Shown: positions 49,971 through 62,581 of the stretch, piece after piece | Layout: each line of letters begins with the position of its first letter | Position numbering within the stretch: the stretch's first letter is position 1 | NCBI GenBank assembly: GCA_021292105.1 | Contig: CM037860.1 | Coordinates: forward strand, 17,192,698 to 17,256,697 | DNA length: 64,000 bases | Direction of reading: 5' to 3' | DNA from: Anadara kagoshimensis | Lineage: Eukaryota; Mollusca; Bivalvia; Arcoida; Arcidae | Translations under genes and position numbers: made by a program | The notes under the pieces: model-generated | The model's input: the letters and a program-made list of their open reading frames with translations, nothing else | The model's database searches: none | Told to the model about the DNA's origin: nothing

Positions 49971-51829
49971 ACATGTAATTGAATTTCATATTGTCATGCC
50001 AGCATTTATATTGATACATTAAAACACATCAGTAAAATTTAAGATCAAGGTGGCAAACATGATATACTGTAAAATTTACTTTGTCAAAACAGAAAACCTT
50101 TAGGATTTGAAGGTTTTGTTCATTTATAATAAGTATTTGGATTATGCAGTTTAATGTACCAAAGAATACAAATGTCAATTCATCCTAATATGGTAGGCTT
50201 GTTTAGAATGTGTTTTTTGGGAGGTGTGGTTTTATATGGCTGATCTTTACTTATACATAGTAACATGCTGATTTGATACATCAAAATGAATTGTCAATTT
50301 GGTAGATAGGAAATTAGTGTTAGGTTCAGCTTTGACAATCCCACAGATTGAATGCAGACGTTAAAAATCATCCCCAGGAATGCACCGATGCTGCAAACAT
50401 GGAATAGATAATGATGATATTGCATGCATACATTGCACATTAGTGCAGTTTTGAATTAGGAGTTGGGAGCAATACAGCCATAAAGTACTTTGATTTTATA
50501 TATATATTGCATGTTGTAAATTGTAAAAGATGGTTATTGGTCTGTATTTTTAAGCTGAATTCTACTTCTGGAGAATATGATGTATTAACGTTGTTGAAAA
50601 CTATAACATAGAAGTTTGATAACTCTAGCGCTCGCTAAAAGTTGGTCCTATTCCAAATACAAAAATATTTTTTTTTCCATTATGTACTTTTACTGTAAAA
50701 CTAAAAATATACGTTCTTATTTGAATATACTACTAAAATGGTTTTGGAAATTGTATGCCATTATAAGAAACTGGTTTTGGATCATGTTACCTACCCCGGT
50801 AATGCCTTGGAAATAAACTTAGTTTATATTTAGCCAGTTCTTTGAAAATCTTTTCCACTGAATCTAGTGGGGTCAGTTTAAACCAAATTAGGTGTTGAAG
50901 GTCTCTAGATGGCACAGATTGTACAAATCTACTTCCTGTGGCATTGAAGATGACCACTATTGCTATAAATAGCAAAATGGATAAATGTCTGATTAGGTTT
51001 ATGTTTATTTATGAACAGAGTTGTTTTTAATATTTTTTGCTGAGTCTCTCACAGTCTTCAATTCTGGAATAACATTGCTTTATTGTGAAAAATTCAAAAG
51101 GTTGATGCTTATTTGAAATTGTCTGTTATAGCTGTCCAAAGTTCAAATACTGCCAGTAGGCACTAGTGGGCTTCATGTTTCCTTTCTAATTACTTTGAAA
51201 ATCTAGGATATTTGAATGTCAAAATCCAAAAACAGAAACTTCTCAAATTGAACAGTGAATTTTAGGAACAAAATGGCTTGAATTATTAAGTAATGTGATG
51301 CATCAACTATTAATATTGAGCTAGTTATCTCATATGTGACATTTAAAAACCAATAAGCTAATTGGAGAGATAGACAAAAATTAATTTGATCAATATTCTA
51401 AGATCGCTACAAGTGACAAGTGTTATATAATATGTCTGTTTATATATAGTGTAACTGTTAATATCAGGTAATATTTGACTTCAGGTATAACTCATGATAA
51501 ATCTGGTGTCTTCAAATTATCCAGGATTGTAAAAGATAATTTAAAAGATTTGCATCTCTTCAAAACATGACTCAAAAAGAATTTAGATTTTTTTAAAAAT
51601 TGAAAAAAATAGAAAACAGGTTATAAGTTGGTCTGAAAAATCAACAATTTCTCTGATAAAAATAATAGTAATCATACAATTAAGAGATTGTTATATCATT
51701 ATGTAATCAATTGCTCTGTCCAAAGGTTGTCCTTTACGTCACACTGAAACACTTACAGTATTTCAATATATTGAGTATAAAAATTGAAAAAAAGGAAGGT
51801 CATAGGATGACTCAATTTACCTAAACACA

Positions 51830-52557
51830 ATATGGCCGTTCAAAATAACAGCATTGTCATTCTTATCTAACAGTTTTGCCATTGAAAAGTGACAACATAG
51901 CCATTGAAAAGTACACAGCATTTCCATTCAAAAGTAACAGCATTGCCATTCAAAAGTAACAAGATAGCCATTGAAAAGTACTCAGCATTTCCATTCAAAA
52001 GTAACAGCATTTCCATTCAAAAGTAACAGCTTTGCCATTCAAAAGTAACAACATTTCCATTCAAAAGTAACAGCATCGCCATTCCTAACTAATAGCATTG
52101 CCGTTCAAAAGTAACAGCATTGCCTTTCAAAAGTAACAACATTTCCATTCAAAAGTAACAGCATTGCCATTGAAAAGTAACAGCATAGAGATTAAAAAGT
52201 ACTCAGCATTTCCATTCAAAAGTAACAGCATTGCAATTCCTAACTAACAGCATTGCCATTCAAAAGTAACAACATTGCCACTCCTAACTTACAGCATTGC
52301 CGTTTAAAAGTAACAACATTGCCATTGAAAAGTAACAACATAGCCATTGAAAAGTACACAGCATTTCCATTCAAAAGTAACAGCATTGCCATTCCTAACT
52401 AACAGCATTGCCGTTCAAAAGTAACAGCTTGTCATTCCTAACTAACAGCATTGCCATTTAAAAGTAACAGCATTGCCATTCAAAAGTAACAGCATTGCCA
52501 TTGAAAATTAGCAGCATTGCCATTCAATAGTAACAGCATTGTCATACAAAAGCAACT
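51830..52557 (+). repeat. 22-bp minisatellite, about 33 copies
   Basis: The unit 'cattgccattcaaaagtaac' plus 'ag' alternates with variants 'catttccattcaaaagtaac' and 'cattgccattcctaactaac'. Mixed variants appear in blocks, suggesting that multi-unit segments were duplicated. Confidence 0.96.
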
Positions 52558-53099
52558 ATTAAGAACAAAATCAACTTGGAACAACAAGAAACATCATTAT
52601 CCAAAAATGTAAATACAAAAACCATATAATTTGCCATCAAACATTAACAAACATTTAAACAACACATGCAATCACCAGCCATAACATGGATCCTCAAAAC
52701 CACACCTTCATTGAACCAGTGTGTATCCTTAAAATTACTCCATCTACTATTTAATCTCCAAATCCATACATTGCATAGCCACCCAAATTGACATACTGAA
52801 AATAAGTTGCCACCTTCATAAACTAGAAACAATATAGGATTTTGTAAAAACAGACAATAATTCAAATTGGACATGAACTGTAAAAAATCCATGTAATTTA
52901 CACACTTGTGATATTTAAGCAGGTGATTTTCAGGTTAAAATTTTGTTGAAAAAGCTCCTACTCTTGTAAAATTTGCACCCAAAAACTTCCAGAATTGCCA
53001 TTTGGAAATTTTTGGGTGTGAATTTTACAAAGCAGGTGCCATACTTGCAAAATTTTAAAACTATGACAAGTTTAAAGTAAAGAAGGGTATAAATTGTAT

Positions 53100-53830
53100 G
53101 TCCTGCTGCTGGTTTTATTTTTCTTCACAGCAGCATGAAACAAACCAATCATCTCAAGAAAAGTACAAGAATGCCTTATTGTCTTAAGAAAACTTATGCC
53201 TCAATAGTCAATACCATCAAAAAGTTGTATAAGAAAACAAGAGAGATGGTATTAGTTTTTTTGATGCCCATTTTACATCAAACAAAATAATCATCTCTAG
53301 AAATCCACCATACCACCTTTTTGTCTTAGGAAAACTAGTACTTCTACACCAACAACATTTAATGCTATTTGCCTTCAGAGAAAACTACCACACTTGCTGT
53401 CTGGAGAAAATAGTGCATGTATCCTTTAGGCTATGTATAATGTATTATGTGTATATGTGATGCCCCTTCCACAGCACCAAAGAAACCAATCATCTCTAGA
53501 AAACCACCACACCACCACCAGTGTGTAGGAAAACTAGCTCTTCTACAAAGCTATTTTCTTAAAGAAAACTACCACATCAGCTGTCAGGAGTAACTAGTAC
53601 AGCTGTGTATAATGTATTGTGTATATGGGATGCCCCTTCCACAGCACCAAAGAAACCAATCATCTCTAGAAAACCACCACACCACCACCAGTGTCTAAGG
53701 AAACTAGCTCTTTTATGAAGCTATTTTCTTTGGGGAAAAATACTACCATATCGGCTGTCTGTCTGGAGAACCTAGTACACATATCCTTTAAGCTGTGTAT
53801 AATGTATTATGTATATGTGATGCCCCTGAA
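53100..53830 (+). repeat. Roughly 180-bp tandem repeat, four copies
   Basis: Phrases 'accaatcatctctagaaaac', 'caccaccacaccacc', 'ggaaaactagctcttctac', 'agaaaactaccacat' and 'gtgtataatgtattatgt' occur in the same order in successive units. The two central copies (from about 53459 and 53629) are nearly identical over 80 bp, while the outer two are much more diverged. Confidence 0.9.
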
Positions 53831-54175
53831 TTTATTTTCCTGTTAGTCTGTGCTGAGCTTTAATTTGTAAGTCTGAACTTTCCATCACGTTTGTTTATTG
53901 ACAAGGTTATGCCTAGTTATATATCAGTTTGAAAGCTTAAGGTAGTAGTTTGGTTCTGGTAAGAAATTGATTATATTGTCTGATACAGGGTAGAGAATTG
54001 CACGTTGTTTATGATGATACATGTAAGGAAAGCATTGCCATCGTAATATTTCCGCATTTACAAGCCCCGTCATAAATCAATTGTTTTAGATCTTCACTTT
54101 ATTACGAAGAAAGAGCAAAATATTGTCACCTATTCCAAGCATTATTCAGTCGTTTATAACTGTTATTTCTGCATA

Positions 54176-54720
54176 ATCGAATGATTCAAAAGCGTTTATT
54201 CAAATATATATATATATATCTGTATTTGTTTTGATTTTGTCTTCTTGTGACATAAATTTTTAAAGATGCTTCGTTTAATACACCACTATGGTAGCTTAGT
54301 TGGTAGCTTGCTCGCTTCGTATATATAAAGTCATGGGTTTTACCATGGCCAGGATCTGATCAAGATTTGAAAATTAATAGTGACTGTTAAATTGCATTAT
54401 TAAGTAAAGACTCTTCTTTTAATAAACCGTTACTGTAGCTCAGTTGGTAGCATGTTTGCTTGGTATGTGGAAGGTCATAGGTTTAAACCTGACAAGGGTG
54501 TGATCAAGACTTGAAAATAGATAGTGAATTGCATTATACAGTCATTTTTAAATGTCATTAATGCATACCGGTAATTGAATAATTTCAAAGTGGTTTCTTA
54601 CAAAATGAGATATTTCTGTATTTGTTTTGATGTTGGCTTCTTGTTACATAAATACTTCTTTAAATGTCTGTAACTTTACAGTTCTTTTTTCAAAACAATA
54701 TGCCTATGCAGAAAGATAAA
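54176..54720 (+). repeat. Two tRNA-like SINE heads in a tandem duplication
   Basis: Two heads carry 'ggtagcttagttggtagctt' (about 54290) and 'tgtagctcagttggtagcat' (about 54434), good A boxes, followed by 'gtcatgggtttta' and 'gtcataggtttaaacc' (B boxes). Both then read 'gatcaaga(t/c)ttgaaaat'. Flanking text 'ctgtatttgttttgat(t/g)ttg' also occurs twice (about 54220 and 54614). Neither head folds into an intact tRNA. Confidence 0.75.
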
Positions 54721-55481
54721 GGTTGAGTAATATTTGCACTCTGTGTACATACAAAAACAAATAACTGTTTAAAATAAATAAACCATTATTATAATGTTTG
54801 TGTTGGTTTTAGCATTTGACTGTGCCACTTTGTAAACCTTCTTTTAGCATCTTTACTCCATTTGAAACAATGTCACACAAATGTCTGAGTTTGACGCCTA
54901 CATGTATGCCTGTTTGTCAATGTGCAGATCAGAGACAGATAACAGTGTTTGAATGGTTCATACAAAATTAAATACACCTACACATACACTATAACAAAAT
55001 GCAAAATTCATTTGGTTGTATCAGTTGTAAAAGCCTCTTCTTTAAACATGTTTTCTCAAAAGCAATATGTTGCACAGAGTAAATAATGTTTTTGTAGTAT
55101 GTTCATTGTATTTACAAAATAAAGAAAATATTTTCACATTTATTTTTATGTTTACTTTGTGTTACTGTTTAGATGTTCTTTTAATTCCAGGTCTTAATTT
55201 TTAACAATGTCACTTATTGTGAGAAAATAAAGTTTCTGTAATGTCTTTTTAAAAATTCAGCATTTATTTTAATGGCATTGCACTCTGTGTCACATGATAT
55301 AAAGTCTCTACCTTTAATGTCTCTTTCCAATTTTTCAAAAACAATATCAAAAATGGTGAAAATGAAGTTTCAGTAATATATGAACTGTGATATACAAAAA
55401 AAATACAATTCACAAATTCAGCATTTGTTTTGATGTCAATGGCACACTGTGTCATATGTTAAAGTCTCTACTTCACATTTT
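54721..55481. repeat. Weak direct repeats
   Basis: 'cattt(a/g)ttttgatg' and 'gtcaca/t..gttaaagtctctac' recur at about 55258-55320 and 55420-55475, about 160 bp apart. This suggests an old tandem duplication. No gene is seen. Confidence 0.5.
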
Positions 55482-58097
55482 TTAGCTCACCTGACCGAAG
55501 GTCATGTGAGCTTATGGCATAGCGCAGCGTGTGTATGTGCGTGTGTGCGTGCGTGTGTGCGTGCGTGCGTCGTTAACACCTATTTTCGACTTCTCCTCTG
55601 AAACTACTGGACAGTTTTTAATGAAACTTTGTCAGAAGTATATATGGGCTTGTGCAATTCAGATTTGTTCGTGGCGTTGCCATGGCTACCATAACTAGGT
55701 CAAGGTGACCTAGGGGTGCAAAAATCTTAAAAAATCTTCTTCTCCGAAAGTACTGATTGGAGAAAAAATCTGATGTGATATTTGGCTTCTCTAGGGTCTT
55801 AAGCCTATAGTTTGTTCATTTTATGAAATTTGGATAAAAAATAGGTTACGCGTTTTTGCGTTTAATTTTGAAAAAATCGTAAAATAGCTTCAAATTGTTA
55901 TAACTTGACTATTTGACCAGATAATGACATGGGGTTTTCAGTTTTGACATATTCTTGTTAGTATCTTCAAATGAGGTCAAGGTCAATTGTGAAGGTCGTG
56001 ACCTAATTTTTTTTACCTCTGATTATAATTATTATCTCAAAAACTATAAACTTTTTGTATAGGCATGTATATTAGAATGATGTAGGTATTGATACAACGA
56101 TCATTTTGATGTATAGAAAAAGGTCATGGGTTCAAAGGTCAAGGTCACAGATGCAAAACAATACCGAAATGGTTAATTATCTCGAAAACTATAAACTTTT
56201 TGTATAGGCATGTATATTAGAATGTTGTAGGTATTGATACAACGATCATTTTGATGCATAGAAAAAGGTCATGGGTTCAAAGGTCAAGGTCACAGATGAG
56301 AAACAATACCGAAATGGCTAATTATGTTGAAAACTATAAACTTCTTGTATAGGCATGTATATTAGAATGTTGTAGGTATTGATACAATGATCATTTTGAT
56401 GTATAGAAAAAGGTCATGGGTTCAAAGGTCAAGGTCACAGATGTGAAACAATACAGAAATGGTTAATTATCTCGAAAACTATAAGCTTTTTGTATAGGCA
56501 TGTATATTAGAATGTTGTAGGTATTGATACAACGATCATTTTGATGTATAGAAAAAGGTCATGGGTTCAAAGGTCAAGGTCACAGATGCGAAACAATACC
56601 GAAATAGTTAATTATCTCGAAAACTATAAACTTTTTGTATAGGCATGTATATTAGAATGTTGTAGGTATTAATACAACGATCATTTTGATGTATAGAAAA
56701 AGGTCATGGGTTCAAAGGTCAAGGTCACAGATTCGAAACAATACCGAAATAGTTAATTATCTCGAAAACTATAAACATTTTGTATAGGCATGTATATTAG
56801 AATGTTGTAGGTATTGATACAACGATCATTTTGATGTATAGAAAAAGGTCATGGGTTCAAAGGTCAAGGTCACAGATGCGAAACAATACCGAAATGGTTA
56901 ATTATCTCGAAAACTATAAACTTTTTGTATAGGCATGTATATTAGAATGTTGTAGGTATTGATACAACGATCATTTTGATGCATAGAAAAAGGTCATGGG
57001 TTCAAAGGTCAAGGTCACAGATGCAAAACAATACCAAAATAGTTAATTATCTCGAAAACTATAAACTTTTTGTATAGGCATGTATATTAGAATGTTGTAG
57101 GTATTAATACAGCAATCATTTTGATGTATAGAAAAAGGTCATGGGTTCAAAGGTCAAGGTCACAGATGTGAAACAATACCAAAATAGTTAATTGTCTCGA
57201 AAACTATAAACTTTTTGTATAGGCATGTATATTAGAATGTTGTAGGTATTGATACAACGATCATTTTGATGTATAGAAAAGGTCATGGGCTCAAAGGTCA
57301 AGGTCACAGATGTGAAACAATACCGAAATGGTTAATTATCTCGAAAACTATAAACTTTTTGTATAGGCATGTATACTAGAATGTTGTAGGTATTGATACA
57401 TCGATCATTTTGATGTATAGAAAAAGGTCATGGGTTCAAAGGTCAAGGTCACAGATGTGAAACAATACCGAAATGGTTAATTATCTCGAAAACTATAAAC
57501 TTTTTGTATAGGCATGTATATTAGAATGTTGTAGGTATTGATACAACGATCATTTTGATGTTTAGAAAAAGGTAATGGGTTCAAAGGTCAAGGTCACAGA
57601 TGCGAAACAATACCAAAATGGTTAATTATCTCGAAAACTATAAACATTTTGTATAGGCATGTATATTAGAATGTTGTAGGTATTGATACAACGATCATTT
57701 TGATGTATAGAAAAAGGTCATGGGTTCAAAGGTCAAGGTCACAGATGCAAAACAATACCGAAATGGTGAATTATTTCGAAAACTATAAACTTTTTGTATA
57801 GGCATGTATATTAGAATGTTGTAGGTATTGATACAACGATCATTTTGATGCATAGAAAAAGGTCATGGGTTCAAAGGTCAAGGTCACAGATGAGAAACAA
57901 TACCGAAATGGCTAATTATGTTGAAAACTATAAACTTCTTGTATAGGCACGTATATAAGAATGTTGTAGGTATTGATACAATGGTTATCATGATGTAAAG
58001 AAAAAGTCATCGGGGTTTAGTATTTATGTTTTCTTTAAATCTATCAGCTAGCCATTAGTTATCAGGTGAGCGTATCAGGCCCATGGGCCTCTTGTTA
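55482..58097 (+). mobile_element. Helentron/pearl-like non-autonomous element
   Basis: The 5' end folds as a hairpin (agctcacctgacc / ggtcatgtgagct, 55484-55512) and is followed by a GT/GC-rich simple repeat (55530-55571). The centre is a tandem array. Near the 3' end 'atcaggtgagcg' (58061-58072) is the inverse of the 5' terminus, followed by the 14-bp palindrome 'aggcccatgggcct' (58077-58090) and 'cttgtt'. Inverted subterminal repeats plus a 3' hairpin and core tandem repeats match the general plan of Helentron-related and bivalve 'pearl' elements (family knowledge). No Rep/helicase gene is present. Confidence 0.75.
56025..57990 (+). repeat. Core array: fourteen 145-bp units
   Basis: 'aggcatgtat' (or 'aggcacgtat' in the last unit) occurs at 56061 and then every 145 bases (one step of 144) up to 57945, giving fourteen units of very high identity. 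Nearly every unit contains 'ttcaaaggtcaaggtcacag', whose AGGTCA half-sites form a DR1-like GGTTCA-A-AGGTCA and an overlapping TCAAGGTCA. Units before 56351 and 57945 share the private variants 'atggctaattatgttgaaaa' and 'cttcttg'. Confidence 0.96.
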
Positions 58098-59809
58098 AAA
58101 AACAACATCATATATCACAGAATACTGTTTCAGTTATAATTCCAATGTATATATACAAAAATAAACAATTTCTTGTTAATGTATATTTTAAGATTGGATT
58201 CTAACTCACATAATAGGTTAAGTAGTTCAAGTACTGTCCCCAGAGATTCAAAATGTTGAAGGAACATTGGATAAATAGAATGAAACACATAGTTTATATT
58301 GATTTTTTTAGTCACAGGCAATACGAAGCGCTGGCTGGACTAATCAGGTTACGCTATAGATGGTGTCATTCCTTTACAACAAGTCACAAAATCTATTTAC
58401 TGTCATGATTTTAAACCAGTGTTGGAGACTTAAATTGTTACCAAATGTATAAAGATTTAAAAAAAACTTAGATTTGAAAGGGTTTTAGTGATTATCTCTT
58501 TCTCCCACCCTTAAAGAAGACAGTCACTACTGAAAAAATTAAAATCCAGTGATGTGGTTAAAGTTCTGGTAATTAAATTAACTTTTGTAGGGTTCTTTAT
58601 CATCCTTATCTTTAACTTCAACTAAAGACAACCCCTTTCCATGTTTTCCCTAGTGTTTCAGGAGACAAAAATACATAAGCTCCCGCGTTTGGTTTGTAAT
58701 CTTCTCTTTACATTTTCATCAATATTCGTACATTGTATAATGTTACATTGATTTTAACATGGTTGACATTGATGGAAAACTACAAAATAAAAAGCAGTGT
58801 TACATCTTTCTCTTGTTTCGTAATTATAAAATCCTCTCTTCTCTAAAATTCCATATTTTTCTGGAAAATCTAGTTCTTTGTTTTTGAATACACTGGTAAT
58901 TTTCCATGTCGTGATTTTTTATTTTTAATTTATGTTGTGGTTTTTTGGGTTTTTTGAGTGTTGCCAGTATATTTACATGCGTTGTTATTTGGTGTAAATG
59001 AAATACTTTACACATGGTAACAGTTCTAGTTGTCTTATAAAAATTACATTTACCGCTATGTTCTATTAATTAGTGTTCCCTATATCAGTGATTGATCTGA
59101 TTTGGTGTTTGTTTTTTCTCTGTTAATTTGTGCTTTTATATTTGTAATTGAACTATTTAATTGGATGCTGTTTTGACAGAAGGTTTTGACTAAATTTATT
59201 ACGATATATTATTAAAATCTGTTTAACCCAACCTCTCAAATATATATTTGACAGAAAATTACATTCTTTAACCGTTCTAGTTTTTAAGGAAGTTGGTAGA
59301 TATACTTATCTGTGATTTGGATCTCAATGATTTTTTTCAGTTTCAGATTTTCAAGGTATTGATATCATAACTGCAATACATTAATTAGCATTATGAATGA
59401 GATATTTTTCCTGTTTTCAAATTTAGTTTGAAAAGATAAACTTTCATATTTTTAATGGTTTTGGGTCAGAAATTCAGCTTTGTTCAGAAGGATACATTTT
59501 CTTAAAAACCATGTTATAAGGAAACAAAGAATACAAGTAGTTAAAATAAAACACAGCATGTAATCCTTGTGAGGAAGTTTTGTATAAATGTGTGTTTCAG
59601 TTTCTCAAACCAGTTTCACACATTGTTGATGTTATGTGTGTTATCTTTTAAGGAAGATACTTTGTTTGAGATGTTATAACTTCTGCCCCATTACATAATT
59701 TAAAAAATCGGTATCCCTTTTTCAGAAAAAAAGTGACAGAAGCACATTTCCTTATATACAAAAATAAAAATTAAGAAACTGAATCCAAAAACGTCACATG
59801 GAAATGTTT

Positions 59810-60005
59810 CTGTATTGTTGTAAAATTGAAAATGGTTATGAATCAAAATCAAACCACATGTCTAAACCACAACCCCAAAGCAAAGTAAAACTTAAAAAAA
59901 CTAACAAATTAGGCTAAACATGTGAACTTCCACCAGAAAGACAAGGGTGCTCCAGAAGGTTAAACACCTTTTTATATCTAGCTACACCGCCACTTGGATA
60001 ATTTT
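59810..60005. repeat. Dispersed repeat, copy 2
   Basis: Matches 16025-16180: 'gtgaacttccaccagaaaga', 'gtgctccagaaggttaa' and 'tctagctacaccgccac', with similar 'aaaatcaaaccacatg'-type leader. Confidence 0.7.
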
Positions 60006-62065
60006 GTAACTACTGGTTATGCAAATTGGAGTGATTTTTCTCCAGCTGTGTATTTCTGCTTTGACTAGATGGATTTTTTGGTATCCAATTTTTGGTAGAA
60101 TTGCACAGTTTTATTGCAGAAAATGCTGGCTGTCTTTTTGCAGTACATTTGCATTCAAATTACTATACAATTGTGGAGTATCATTAAGATTGTTTTAAAC
60201 ATGGTCATAAATTTTCACTTATACTGAATTGGTAAGCTTCATGACAAGGAACAAGTAATAGAGTACAGGTATTTTGAAGTTGAAGTTACCAGAGAAAACC
60301 ATTAACCATAAACATAGAGGCCACATTCTTGTTGGTCATGAAAACAAGAAAGAAGGAAAATTAATAACTTTGAGTCCAAAGAATATGCTTGTTTTAAATA
60401 GTTGGATAAATGCATATCAGTAGTTTTGAATCATCAGAAAATTTTTAGAATTGATCATCAGAAAACAACCAAGGGACTAAAATGAATTTGTCATCAATTA
60501 ATTGGAGTTTATGATTCTAGCATATTATTTTTTTTTCAATGATTGAATTTTTTTTACATATACAGTCTTATATATGGGTTATAATAAGGCTTCTATTTTC
60601 AGTTAGCAATCTTGCCCCATAGTTGAATACCGGCACCACCATTTTGTTTGATGCCTTTCTGTAGTTTCTTTGTGTTGTTTTTCATCTTTTTCTATTGCTG
60701 GAGCAATTTTTTGGCCATATACCTTGCTTGCCTATAATTGAATCAGCTACGAGTATATGTAATTCTGTGATTGAAATTGTCATGCTTTCATCGCCAACTT
60801 TTTTGATTGATGTTGAAAATTGTTTCTTCACTGCATATCAATGAATATATTTCCTCAGGAAGCCTTGCAGGCTTTGTTGTTTTAAAAATTGGTACTAGTA
60901 TTTTTTGCATTTCGAGACTAAATCAATTCTTGAGAATTATCTTGGAATTTAAGAGCATTCATAAAAACTGCCTCAGAATATTTTACTTGCTGTTAAATCT
61001 TCTTCATTTATATCAATTATCCAATGCTTCTGTTATTTATGTTCATGAAAATTGTGTTTTTATTGACTTATTCCATGACAACAATTTCCATGGACACCAT
61101 GATAAATGTCCATCAGAATACATATTCTGTGTTGTTCTGAATCTCCTAGAAGCTTTACAAACATTTACACGAACAAGAGACTTGTCAAGTTACAATGATG
61201 GATATTTATTTGGAAAGAGATCCAAAATTATAGAAACATTTTAAAAGAGTCATTAACTACATTAGTGGCAACACATCTCACTCTACAAATAATTGCTGAG
61301 GAATGAGCTAGCTTATTGAAGATTAAAATAACTCCATTTACTTGTCATACTAAATGACTTCATGGATGATATTGTTAAAAATTATCCATAGGGACTCCTC
61401 TTATATTTATTTGTTTGAGCATTATCTCCACATTTGACGAAGATTTCATTTCTATCAAGTATATTTGATTATTTAAACCTTGTGATCAATAAATGAACCA
61501 AACTGGTTGGCTTCAGTATTCAATGTTGGTGCTGCAGTTGCAAGGTGTTTGTTTTTTGTGTGTGTATGTTAAATCTTGGCATTTGATTTGAGTTGTCATT
61601 TTATTGGTGTACAATATGATGTAAGGAGTCATAATTTGTGTATGATATTTTGGCATTATGATGCAAGGTATAATTTTTTGTGTGCGAAATCTATGCAGTA
61701 TGTTGTTGTTGTGTAAGATTCCTTGTTGCATATGAATGTTGAAGATGAGTCTTTTAACAGAATTGCATTATATATTTGTTGACTTCCAAATTTTTAGCAT
61801 TTATTTCACATTCAAAATATATACGATTTATGTTTTTGTTAATAATTAACAGAAAAAAAATGTTTTTAAGAAGCATAAAAATTAAAGTTTAAGTTAAAAA
61901 TTACTGGGATAACTAAGAGCAACATCATCTATAACAAAAATATTCTTAACAGTGATCTTGCTGTCCCAGTCCTTGGACTTGATGAAATTACCATTTACCG
62001 GTAAAACCTTTCTTTTTATACATCCCTCAATATCTAACTCCTGAAGAGCAACCCATCCTCTTCCT

Positions 62066-62069
<4 letters not shown>

Positions 62070-62124
<55 letters not shown>
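62070..62124 (+). repeat. (CA)n microsatellite
   Basis: About 27 CA units. Confidence 0.98.
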
Positions 62125-62126
<2 letters not shown>

Positions 62127-62568
62127 CTGTCCAGATTATTGAGCATAACCAGTTCTTTTTATCATCCGTCAATAGATGTTTATTTCCCATAGTGCATTTC
62201 CTCATTCTTGGCAGCGTTTTCACAGTAAAGTCAATTCAATGGGATCAATAAAGAATAGATTTTTTTTTGCGTTGTCACGCTATATTTATATGAACTTGAT
62301 TACATTAGCAGCTAGTCTATTCAGAATGAGTAACTATTCATTTGGTCTCTATCGTTATGTCAGATCTTCCAGCAACAGAATCGGGTCTTCTTAAACAAAG
62401 CCTCCGTTACTCAATATGTATTGGTATTTACCGGTATAACACGTAATCAAGTTCACAAATAATTCATCATGTCATATGTACAATTGTCATCATTTTTACC
62501 TTATGATCCATATACTATCATACTTCTTGATTTTTGTGATAACATGTTTGGTGATACTTCCTTTTGCT

Positions 62569-62581
62569 CCCCCCCCCCCCC
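62569..62581 (+). repeat. C homopolymer
   Basis: Thirteen consecutive C residues, unusual in this AT-rich intron. Confidence 0.95.

Noticed and set aside
54434..54500. Functional tRNA gene
   Set aside because: A and B boxes are present, but the stems do not close and there is no acceptor pairing; it is a SINE head.
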